DNA of 16,447 nucleotides from an uncultured Clostridia bacterium (GTDB lineage: Bacteria; Bacillota; Clostridia; Oscillospirales; Acutalibacteraceae), in the NCBI GenBank assembly GCA_947628595.1, contig CANRAN010000013.1, positions 1 through 16,447 of the forward strand, read 5' to 3'. Of the stretch, positions 6,381-15,100 are shown piece after piece (positions within the stretch are counted from its first letter, which is position 1; every line of letters begins with the position of its first letter). The notes under the pieces are model-generated. The model was not told where the DNA came from, searched no databases, and saw only the letters and a program-made list of their open reading frames with translations. Position numbers and translations under genes: made by a program.

Positions 6381-8393
6381 TCACTCCTCAATTTGTCCGC
6401 CCAATATTTTCAGTGCGGAAATAATATTTTTGTACACATTATAACCTGTATCTGCTAATACGCCAACAAAAAGCTTCAGTGATGTATAAAACGGATTATT
6501 TCTAAAATCTATTTTTGAAATATCGCCGCAGATATAGTCCAAGGAGAGTATTTCATAGGCATTTTCGGAAACAGTCTCGTCTTTATCTTTATATACAGCT
6601 ATTTGTTTGGGATTGCTCCTGTATACCACCGCCATTTTGTATGTACCTATATGATAAATGACAGATACTGCTCCGTCGGTTTCTTCCCATTGAAGCTGTT
6701 TGTATAATTCCTTGCATTTATCTATAAGTTCGTTATATCTTGTCCAAACACTTTCAAGGTCAAAAAAATCTATTTCGTTAAGATTGGCTCTTTTCCTTCC
6801 GTTATCAACAGCCTCAAGATATCTCCTCCATTCTGACAGCTTTCTTATATCATTGATTATATCGGGATTTATGGCATTGCTTTGAGAGATATACGTTTTT
6901 CTGTTTAGAAATTCTGTTTCAAACGTCAGAATAGATGCGAATATTTCATCAGTTGTTATTACTCTGTGTGTATTTGAACGGATCTGATAATCCTGATTCA
7001 GACTGAAAAGCCTATCATCATAATTTACAGTTGGCTGTACCCTCAGAGCACGAGGCAGGTTTACGGTATAATAATAATCAACTATTTGCTTTAACTCACA
7101 TACAAATCTCTTTCTGTAATTCAGCAGGCAATTAGTTATGTTATCCTCAATTTCAGGTTGGCTGATAAGAAATTCCTTGTAAAATTTTTCACGTGTAAAA
7201 CCGTTTATTTTCTCATCATTTTCCTTTAAAACTCTGCTCCTTATTATTTTCCATTTGTTACGGAAGATTTTACGATCCTTATCGTCATTTATATCAAATA
7301 TTTTATAAAATAAATTAAGCTTTGACTTATCGTCAGCCATTGTTTCAAGTATCTGATAAAATGGCTTGGATAACAAATTTTCTATTGAATTACGATTGGC
7401 AGTATCATCTATCCAATTCATTTTAATACAGTATATTTTATTTTTTCTGCAAATTTCCTTCCATTTATCCATATTCACCTTTGGAACATGAAATTTTGTT
7501 TCCTGTATAGGCGAATTTTCATTCATAAGGTATACTACAAATGATCCGTTGGAAAGTAATTCGGTAAATGATTTTTTGTATTTTTCATCTGTGTACCAAT
7601 TCACAAAAAAGTCCGTATTAAATATGGAAGCACGATTGACGAGTATCTGCCAATTATGCAATAACGCTCTGTAGATCTCACATTCCTGTCTCTTTTGACG
7701 ATCCTTTTTGAGGGTTGTGTCTGAAAAGCCGTACTTTTTGAATTGTCTGTAACTGTAATATTCGTGGGGGCACCATTGGTTATCCATATACAGCGGGTAG
7801 ACTGTATTGGGGTCAGTTTCTCCTGTTTTTAACGCATAAAAGGAAATATCGTCATATTTCTTTATTTCGGGTTTTGCTTTTTTATAGATATATCCGCTGT
7901 TCAGCTCTACCGTATCATAGGTCTGTAATATTGAATTTTTGACTGTGTTATGGTTATCTACCCAAATTTCGGAATTAATAAAATGATCCAGAAAATCCAT
8001 TGTGATACCGCCGAATTTAGGCAAAGAAATATATTGTGTCTTTTGCAGAAAATCAAGGATAGCTGTTTCCTTTTCAAATATTTTCTTTATTGAAACAAAC
8101 TCAAGCAGAACAACATAAATTTTATATTTTCCGTCTGTTTCATTATATCTGTTAATTGCCATTTTGAGTTCTCGGATAATTTCGTAACGTTGTTCAATCC
8201 CGTTTGAAAGGAAAAGCACAAAATTTGAGCTTTTATTGAATTTTTCATCAATGATTTCCTTCCAATTTGTTGCATCGGGTATATAATGGTCATACCAAAA
8301 TGGTTTTTCCTTTTTTTTCAAAAGATGAAGCAGTGCTTCAACTCTCACTTTATCTGCATGAGAATAACTGATAAAGGTATAATTTTCATCCAT
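6381..8393 (-). CDS. TIR-domain protein with a large unassigned C-terminal region
   Basis: The product is about 670 residues. Residues 4-125 form a bacterial TIR domain: FISYSHADK start, WYDHYIPDATNW, a FVLFLS strand, then YEIIREL, where Glu75 is the best candidate for the catalytic Glu of TIR NAD-cleaving enzymes. Residues about 180-300 form a distinct unit (Trp248, a VNRASIFN segment, then a SFVVYLMNENSP strand). The remaining 370 residues are mainly helical and charged, with no motif I recognise, no Walker box and no clear membrane segment. The ATG at 8393 is preferred, with GAAAGGA (8410-8404) 10 bases upstream; a GTG at 8399 is the alternative. The gene is transcribed from a consensus promoter at 8565-8537 and followed by the NUDIX gene. 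A defence or stress effector that consumes NAD+ is a reasonable inference; a scaffold role without catalysis is the alternative. Confidence 0.85.
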   Translation of the reverse strand: MDENYTFISYSHADKVRVEALLHLLKKKEKPFWYDHYIPDATNWKEIIDEKFNKSSNFVLFLSNGIEQRYEIIRELKMAINRYNETDGKYKIYVVLLEFVSIKKIFEKETAILDFLQKTQYISLPKFGGITMDFLDHFINSEIWVDNHNTVKNSILQTYDTVELNSGYIYKKAKPEIKKYDDISFYALKTGETDPNTVYPLYMDNQWCPHEYYSYRQFKKYGFSDTTLKKDRQKRQECEIYRALLHNWQILVNRASIFNTDFFVNWYTDEKYKKSFTELLSNGSFVVYLMNENSPIQETKFHVPKVNMDKWKEICRKNKIYCIKMNWIDDTANRNSIENLLSKPFYQILETMADDKSKLNLFYKIFDINDDKDRKIFRNKWKIIRSRVLKENDEKINGFTREKFYKEFLISQPEIEDNITNCLLNYRKRFVCELKQIVDYYYTVNLPRALRVQPTVNYDDRLFSLNQDYQIRSNTHRVITTDEIFASILTFETEFLNRKTYISQSNAINPDIINDIRKLSEWRRYLEAVDNGRKRANLNEIDFFDLESVWTRYNELIDKCKELYKQLQWEETDGAVSVIYHIGTYKMAVVYRSNPKQIAVYKDKDETVSENAYEILSLDYICGDISKIDFRNNPFYTSLKLFVGVLADTGYNVYKNIISALKILGGQIEE

Positions 8394-8417
8394 TATCACA
8401 ACATCCTTTCTTATGAC

Positions 8418-8437
8418 ATTTACGGTATTTCGTAAAT
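8418..8437 (-). promoter_or_regulatory. Dyad just upstream of the TIR ribosome binding site
   Basis: ATTTACG (8418-8424) and CGTAAAT (8431-8437) are perfect 7-bp arms around a 6-base loop, located 7 bases before the ribosome binding site at 8410-8404 on the minus strand. In the mRNA it would form a small hairpin next to the ribosome site; as DNA it could be an operator. A further half-site TTTACG lies at 8589-8594, upstream of the promoter. Confidence 0.35.
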
Positions 8438-8466
8438 TTAATATTAAATGGCTCCTTTCGGAAATA

Positions 8467-8505
8467 ATTCAAGCCAAATTACATCTTGAATAAATTATAT
8501 AATTT
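8467..8505 (-). promoter_or_regulatory. Two further dyads in the TIR operon leader
   Basis: ATTCAAG (8467-8473) and CTTGAAT (8485-8491) are perfect 7-bp arms around an 11-base loop. Immediately upstream in the transcript lies a perfect 14-bp palindrome, AAATTATATAATTT (8492-8505). Both fall inside the predicted untranslated leader. They are candidate operators or RNA hairpins; the A+T-rich palindrome is the one most likely to be chance. Confidence 0.3.
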
Positions 8506-8536
8506 TTTGACTGGTAGTTTAAGAATATATGTCATT

Positions 8537-8565
8537 ATTATACAATGCTTAGTAATAAATGTCAA
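8537..8565 (-). promoter_or_regulatory. Perfect consensus sigma-A promoter of the TIR-NUDIX operon
   Basis: On the minus strand, TTGACA (8565-8560) and TATAAT (8542-8537) are both perfect hexamers with an exact 17-base spacer. Transcription would start near 8530, leaving a leader of about 135 bases before the TIR ATG at 8393. Such a promoter should be strong unless repressed, and the dyads downstream are possible sites for control. Confidence 0.8.
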
Positions 8566-8622
8566 TAATTGCTGTTTTGTTAGTAGTTTTTACGTATAAT
8601 ACATTAAATTGTATGATAAAAC

Positions 8623-8651
8623 TTGCACGTTATAATCTGATTTGGTATAAT
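8623..8651 (+). promoter_or_regulatory. Probable addBA promoter with extended -10
   Basis: TTGCAC (8623-8628) is followed after 17 bases by a perfect TATAAT (8646-8651) preceded by TGG, an extended -10 that compensates for the weak -35. The start would be near 8658, giving a leader of about 78 bases. Another TATAAT at 8631-8636 has a poorer -35 (TTGTAT, 16-base spacer) and may be secondary. The promoter diverges from that of the TIR operon. Confidence 0.55.
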
Positions 8652-8735
8652 TATTTCATGAGGTTTTCGGGATATATAACAGGTTAATTTTTAATACAGA
8701 GCATATGGTTTATATGTGTAACAGGGGTGAGAAAA

Positions 8736-11700
8736 ATGATAAGATTTATATTGGGCAGAAGCGGAAGCGGAAAAACGGAAATGATACACAAGTATATCTC
8801 ACAAATTGGCGATGACAAACGTGTTGTTCTGATAGTGCCTGAGCAAAGCTCCTTTCAAAGTGAAAAGAGAATACTCGAAACAATGGGAGCAAAAAGGGCA
8901 AGAAATATTGAGGTTCTGAGTTTCAGAAGACTATGTGATAATATTTTTGATAAATACAGGGGATTGGGCGAAAAAAGAATTGATGACGGAATAAAGGCTG
9001 TGCTTATGAATATTGCAATAGAAAATGCACCGTCAGAAGGCGGGGAGCTTGAGATTTACGGCACTGCATCCGAAAGCCGGAGAAAAAGACCGGATCTTAT
9101 TGAACCCATGCTGACAGCGGTTAATGAATATAAGATGTGCCTTATAACGCCCGAAAGATTAATGGAAATAGCCGGAAGAATAGAAAATAGGATACTTGCG
9201 GCAAAGCTGCGTGACAGTGCAAGAATATATGCGTCTTATAATGCACTGCTTGAAAATACCTATGCAGATCCGGATGATGATTTGGTAAAGCTTTATGATA
9301 TTCTGGGTGAGCATAACTATTTCGCGGATATGTATGTTTTCATTGACTCGTTCTATGGTTTTTCGGCACAGGAGATAAAGATAATTGAACGTATTTTTTC
9401 TCAGGCGGAGGATGTATATGTTTCAATATGTTGTGATAAAAGTAATGTAGGCAATAAAAATTCAATTTTTGCGGAGGCAGAAGCTACATACAGAACACTT
9501 TTGCGTTCCGCTGAGAAACATGGCAGGGAATGTAGGATAATGTTTTCCTCAAGTGAGGGAATAAGATATAAAACGGAAACACTAAAAGCAGTTGAAAGGG
9601 GAATTTTCTCCTCATACAGAAATGATACGGGTAATGTTGTCAGGACGGAAAATGACGGAAGTGTGCAGATGTATGAGGCCTCGGATATTTACGATGAGGT
9701 ACAGTATATTGCACGCAGAATATACAAGCTCGTACATGAGGAGGGTTATAGATATGATGATATTGAAATAATCGGCAGAAATCTTGATAGCTATAAAAGT
9801 ATAATATCAGCGGAGTTCCCGAAATATAATATACCATATTTTATGTCTAATCCCGAATCACTTGAAATAAAACCGCTTGTTAAGTTGATATTATTGGTAT
9901 TTGAGGTTATACATTCAAATTTCGATACAGAAGCGGTTCTGCGTCTTGCAAAAACCGGTCTTACGCCATTGAAGAACTATGATGTGTACCTTCTTGAAAA
10001 TTATTGTTATGTCTGGAATATAAGGGGCGGGAGATGGAAAAATGAATTTACAATGTCACCTGACGGAAATCGTGCGGAACAGGATGACGATAAATCAGCA
10101 GCAAAACAGACAGAACGAATAGAAAATATTCGTAAATCCCTTATTCTGCCCCTGCTCGATTTTGAGGAGAGTATAAGAAATGCAGAGGATGGTGCAGAAA
10201 TAACTGTGAGGCTTTATGAGCTTTTGGAAGCCTTGGGTTGCAGGGAAAATTTCAAAAAATACATAATGAGGCTCAGTGACAACTATACGGATATTAATAT
10301 TGAGCGTGAAGCGAGCGTATGGGATACCGTCATGAAAATACTCGGTAATATGTATGATGTTTTAAAAAACAAAAAAATTGACAGTATAAAATATGCCGGA
10401 CTTCTCGCAATTTACATAGGAAAAAGTCCTATTTCGGATATTCCGCAGACACTTAACAGCGTAACCATAGGTACTGCCGGAAATATAAGAAGTGAATCGC
10501 CAAAAGTAGTATTTGCGATAGGTGCGGTGGAGTCTGTTTTTCCGGCACGGGTAGGTTCTGTGGGTATATTTACTGACAGTGAAAGGAGACTTCTCCGTGA
10601 CGAACAGCCGGAGGATTTAAGGCTACCGCTGTATGATTCGATATACGGGGCCTCACTGAAGGAGAAAACGCACGTTTATACGACGCTTTCCGCCCCGTCT
10701 GAAAAATTATATATAAGCTGGTATATGCAGGATCGTTCCGGAAATGTATGTGAGGCATCTGTAATAAAACGAGAGATAGAGAATATATTTGACAATACCG
10801 TAATATATTCGGGATCGGAAATTTCTTCTGAGAATACGCCATATGGGCAACTGTTCCTGACAGAAAGACAGACGTTTGATATATGTGCGGAATTGTGGGA
10901 CACAGACAGTGACCGTGCAAATACTCTTAGGGAGTATTTTTATTCGGTACCTGAGTATCATGACAGGGTTTTGGCAATAATGCGTGCCGCAGAAAGAGGA
11001 GGCTTCAGGCTTGAGGATCCGAAAAGAATACGAAGGCTGTATGGATTTCCTCTAAGGCTTTCGAGTACTAAGATAGATAAATTTGCAGACTGTAAATTCT
11101 CCTTTTTCTGCCAATACGGTCTTGGGGCAAATCCGCTCAGAAAAGCATCTATGGATAGTGCACTTTACGGAACATCCATACACTTTATCTTTGAGTATAT
11201 GCTGAGGGAATTCGGAATTGACAGGCTTAGGCAAATGTCTGAGGGGGAATTGAAGCACCAGATAAAAAATGCGCTTGATGAATATATCAAGGAAATAGGT
11301 GACGGAGCAGAGCGAAGTAAGAGATTTAATGCAATATGCGGAAGGGTGAAGAAAAATGCCTTTATGGTTCTTGAAAGAATGTGTGTACAATTCGAGGAGG
11401 ATAAATTCCGACCTGTGGATTATGAGCTTTGTATAGGTGAAAGGGCGGGTGAGGACAATTATATTCCTGCCTATGAACTGGAGCTTCCGAACGGTGATAA
11501 GGTTTGTGTAACCGGATTTGTAGATAGAGTTGATACAGCTGATATTAATGGTAAAAAGTATATCAGAATAATTGACTATAAAACAGGCAATGATAAATTT
11601 CAACTAAAAAATATTGCCAATAAAATCAAAATTCAGATGCTCCTGTACCTTTCGGCAATACTTAAAAACGGCAGTCAGAAATATGCAGACGAGGGGGTTC

Positions 11701-12182
11701 TTTTGCCGGCAGGGGTGCTTTATGTACCTGCAACCTCAAAGTCCAAAATTGTTTCCGGAAGTATTCAGAGGGATTATGATAAGGGCATAAAAAACCAAGA
11801 CGGTAATTTCAGAATGTCGGGTTTGCTTATTGATGATATCACAGTTCTTGAGAGTATGGAGAAGGGAGTTACAGGACAATTTTTTCCTGCAATGCTTAAA
11901 AAGGGAGGAACGGAATTTTGGGAGCAAAGAAGTACCGTTGTATCTGCTGATGATTTTAATATGATTCTTGAATATGTTGATATATGTGTCAAGGAAACAG
12001 CAACAGAAATTTATTCGGGAAATATAGATGCCATGCCGAAAAAGACCGCTTGTGAATTTTGTGATTATTCATCTGTTTGCCGATTTGAAAAAGGAAGTGC
12101 GACTGTTAAGGATCCGAGTTACAGTAAAATGCAGTCGGTGAAAAAAATAAAGGAATATATGGAAAAAAAGGAGGAAAATTAA
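8736..12182 (+). CDS. addB: AddAB helicase-nuclease, subunit B
   Basis: This 1148-residue subunit works with AddA to unwind and degrade double-stranded DNA ends until a Chi-like site is met, creating a substrate for RecA. It begins MIRFILGRSGSGKT, a Walker A loop at the very N-terminus as in Firmicutes AddB. The C-terminal nuclease domain has IIDYKTG with Asp947 and Lys949. Four cysteines suited to a 4Fe-4S cluster are present: Cys786 in ADCKF, then Cys1106, Cys1109 and Cys1115. The size is close to B. subtilis AddB. The ATG at 8736 is preferred over an in-frame GTG at 8727 because that GTG lies inside the AGGGGTGA ribosome binding site (8723-8730). The stop codon abuts the addA start, so the two are translationally coupled. 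Confidence 0.95.
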   Translation: MIRFILGRSGSGKTEMIHKYISQIGDDKRVVLIVPEQSSFQSEKRILETMGAKRARNIEVLSFRRLCDNIFDKYRGLGEKRIDDGIKAVLMNIAIENAPSEGGELEIYGTASESRRKRPDLIEPMLTAVNEYKMCLITPERLMEIAGRIENRILAAKLRDSARIYASYNALLENTYADPDDDLVKLYDILGEHNYFADMYVFIDSFYGFSAQEIKIIERIFSQAEDVYVSICCDKSNVGNKNSIFAEAEATYRTLLRSAEKHGRECRIMFSSSEGIRYKTETLKAVERGIFSSYRNDTGNVVRTENDGSVQMYEASDIYDEVQYIARRIYKLVHEEGYRYDDIEIIGRNLDSYKSIISAEFPKYNIPYFMSNPESLEIKPLVKLILLVFEVIHSNFDTEAVLRLAKTGLTPLKNYDVYLLENYCYVWNIRGGRWKNEFTMSPDGNRAEQDDDKSAAKQTERIENIRKSLILPLLDFEESIRNAEDGAEITVRLYELLEALGCRENFKKYIMRLSDNYTDINIEREASVWDTVMKILGNMYDVLKNKKIDSIKYAGLLAIYIGKSPISDIPQTLNSVTIGTAGNIRSESPKVVFAIGAVESVFPARVGSVGIFTDSERRLLRDEQPEDLRLPLYDSIYGASLKEKTHVYTTLSAPSEKLYISWYMQDRSGNVCEASVIKREIENIFDNTVIYSGSEISSENTPYGQLFLTERQTFDICAELWDTDSDRANTLREYFYSVPEYHDRVLAIMRAAERGGFRLEDPKRIRRLYGFPLRLSSTKIDKFADCKFSFFCQYGLGANPLRKASMDSALYGTSIHFIFEYMLREFGIDRLRQMSEGELKHQIKNALDEYIKEIGDGAERSKRFNAICGRVKKNAFMVLERMCVQFEEDKFRPVDYELCIGERAGEDNYIPAYELELPNGDKVCVTGFVDRVDTADINGKKYIRIIDYKTGNDKFQLKNIANKIKIQMLLYLSAILKNGSQKYADEGVLLPAGVLYVPATSKSKIVSGSIQRDYDKGIKNQDGNFRMSGLLIDDITVLESMEKGVTGQFFPAMLKKGGTEFWEQRSTVVSADDFNMILEYVDICVKETATEIYSGNIDAMPKKTACEFCDYSSVCRFEKGSATVKDPSYSKMQSVKKIKEYMEKKEEN

Positions 12183-15100
12183 ATGGGGAAGAATAAGATC
12201 GTATTTGAGCCGACAAAGGCACAGAAAAATGCCATAAATGCACACGGAGGTGGGATTATTGTTTCCGCCGCAGCAGGCTCCGGAAAGACAAGAGTACTTG
12301 TTCAAAGGGTGATAAAACTTTTGACAGGTGAAAATCCCGTGTTGGCGGACAAATTGCTTATACTTACCTTTACAAATACTGCTGCCGCCGAAATGAAAAT
12401 GAGAATATCTCAGGCAATAGATGAGCTTATACAGGAAAATCCGGAAAATGATTTTTACCGTAAGCAGCAGCTTTTGCTTTCCGGTGCAGATATTTGTACC
12501 ATAGACAGCTTTTGCAGCAGGGTTGTAAGAGAAAACTTTTTTCGACTCGGAGTAAGTAGGGATTTCCGTATAGGTACGGCTGCCGAATTGCACGAACTCA
12601 GCAGAAGGATTATGTCGGATATTATTGAGGAGTATTATACTCCGCCGGAGGAGGGCTGCGAAAATTATAAAGCAAAACTTGAAGAATTTGAAAGCTTTAA
12701 CTATCTCAGCATGATCCTCACTGATTCAAGGCTTGATAATGACCTTGAGTATGAACTTTTGCGGATATATAATAAATATACCTCACACGCTTTTCCGGAA
12801 CAGTGGATAAAAATGTGTGTAGAGCAGTATAATCCGGAAATAGAGCTTTGTGACAGCAGGGCAGTGGGTTATCTGTTTGACAGTATCGAACCGCTGATAG
12901 GGAAACTCAGGGAAATTTATGATTCTGCAATAAAATATTATGATTATCTGGAACAATTCAGAAAAAGCAATAAAAAATCATATATCAAGACACTGGATAC
13001 GATCGATTATTATGGAGATTTTCTTGAAAATATTGAGAAGCTGTATTATGTCGGTAAAAGGAATTATTTCATAGCAGCGGATGCAATAACGGGATTTACC
13101 AAAACTACAATAAACCCCGGAAAATCACAGGATGAGGAACTTAAGGCTGCGATAAATATACTCAAATTATTTGCAAATTGTGTTGTTGATGAATTAATGC
13201 CCCTGACAGGATTCAGCGAGGGTATATTTAGGGAAAATAATGCAATGCTTTATCCTGTCATAAAATGCCTCGGCGAACTATTGAAAAAATTTGATGAAAG
13301 GTATTTTGAGGCAAAAAAAGAGAAAAGAATACTTGATTTTCATGATCTTGAAAGTCTTGTGCTGAAGCTGCTATATAGCTATGATGATAAAAATGACAGA
13401 TATGTTACGACAGATTTTGCAAGGGAAATACGGGATTCTTATGAAGAAATAATGATTGACGAATATCAGGATACCAACGATATTCAGGAAAATATATTCA
13501 AGGCAATATCTAAAAATGAAAAAAATCTATTTGTCGTTGGTGATGTCAAGCAAAGTATCTATCGCTTTCGTGAGGCGAAGCCGGATCTGTTTAAAAACAG
13601 ATGTAACCGGAGCAGTAAATATGATGAGGCTGTCAATGCTTTTCCGGCACTTATTGTTCTTGACAGAAATTTCAGAAGCAGAAAGGGTATTATTGACAGC
13701 GTAAATTATATTTTTAGGCTTCTTATGTCGGAAAAATCAGGAGAAATAGAATATGACGAAAATCATAAGCTTACAAACGGAGCTTATTATCCGGAAAAAA
13801 ATGAGCCTGATGTGGAGCTGCATATTATAGACCATAGGGAAGAAGCTACAACTACAAATGATGATGAGGAATATACATCGGATCAGGAAGAAGCGGAGGA
13901 GCAGAATAGAACTAAGACGGAAGCTATATACTGTGCGGGTCTTATAAGGGGTATGATAGACAGGGGAGATACTGTCTATGATTCAAAGGAAAAAAGGGAA
14001 CGGGCGGTTAAATACAGCGATTTCTGTATTCTGATGAGGAGTGTAAAAAATAATGCCCATATATATTCCTCGGAATTGGAAAAATATGATATTCCCGTAT
14101 ATACCGATACAGGTTTTGATCTTTTGCAAAGGTATGAGGTAAAAGCGGCCCTTGCATACCTCAAGGTGCTTAACAATCCTCTTTCCGATATTGATATGAT
14201 AGCTGCCCTGATGTGTCCGGTGTTTGGTTTTACACCTGATGAACTTGCTCAGATCAAGGGGGTACATAACAAAAATTATTACAGGAGGCTTCTTACATTA
14301 TCCGATACGCTCACAGAAAAAACAGAGAATGACACAGCAGCCTCCGAGGCACATGATTATGAAGAAAATACCTATTCCGAAATATCTGTTCAGGTTAAGG
14401 AAAAATGCAGGAATTTTCTAAGTGTAATGAGAAAATTCAGAGATTTGTCAGTAACCGTGCCGACGGATAGGCTATTGCAGGAGTTTTTTGAAAGTACAGG
14501 TTTTCTTTCTGTGATGAATGCAATGCCGAACGGGAAATTCCGTGTTCAGAACCTGAGAAGATTTATGAATTTTGTTTCCGAATACGAGAATAGTACATCG
14601 GGAGGATTAGCCGGCTTTGTACGTCATGTAAAATATCTTGAGGAAACAAATAATGGTATTGAGGTTTCGGACAATGTTCCGGTCAATGCTGTAAGGATAA
14701 TGACAATACATCATTCAAAGGGTCTTGAATTCCCTATATGCATACTTGCTGTAATGAATACGGGGGCAAAAAATGATAACTCAATAACGAAGCTTCACAG
14801 TGAGCTTGGAATAGGCATTAATACGGTTGATGCGGAAAGACTTTTAAAATTCAACACACTGCAATGCATAGCAATAGAAAAAGCAAAGGAAAATGAAAAA
14901 AGCAGCGAGCTTCTGAGACTTCTCTATGTTGCACTTACACGGGCAAAGGAAAGACTTATAATGCTTTCGACAGTTACTGTGAAAGAAGAAACTGTGAAGA
15001 CCGGTGCGGAAAAATCCGATATTTATAAATCGAATGGATATTATAAATATATAAATGACCTTGCTAAAAAAATCAGATATAACAAAAAAAGCGGTCATAT

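Noticed and set aside
6381..8393. Assignment of the TIR gene to Thoeris or CBASS
   Set aside because: No ThsA-like SIR2/SLOG effector, no nucleotide cyclase and no SAVED domain is encoded within the window, so these names are not supported.
5692..8393. Recent horizontal acquisition of the TIR-NUDIX pair from base composition
   Set aside because: A few hand-counted 60-base lines in the TIR gene range from about 28 to 45% G+C and overlap those of addBA, so composition gives no clear contrast. No integrase, direct repeats or tRNA flanks were seen.
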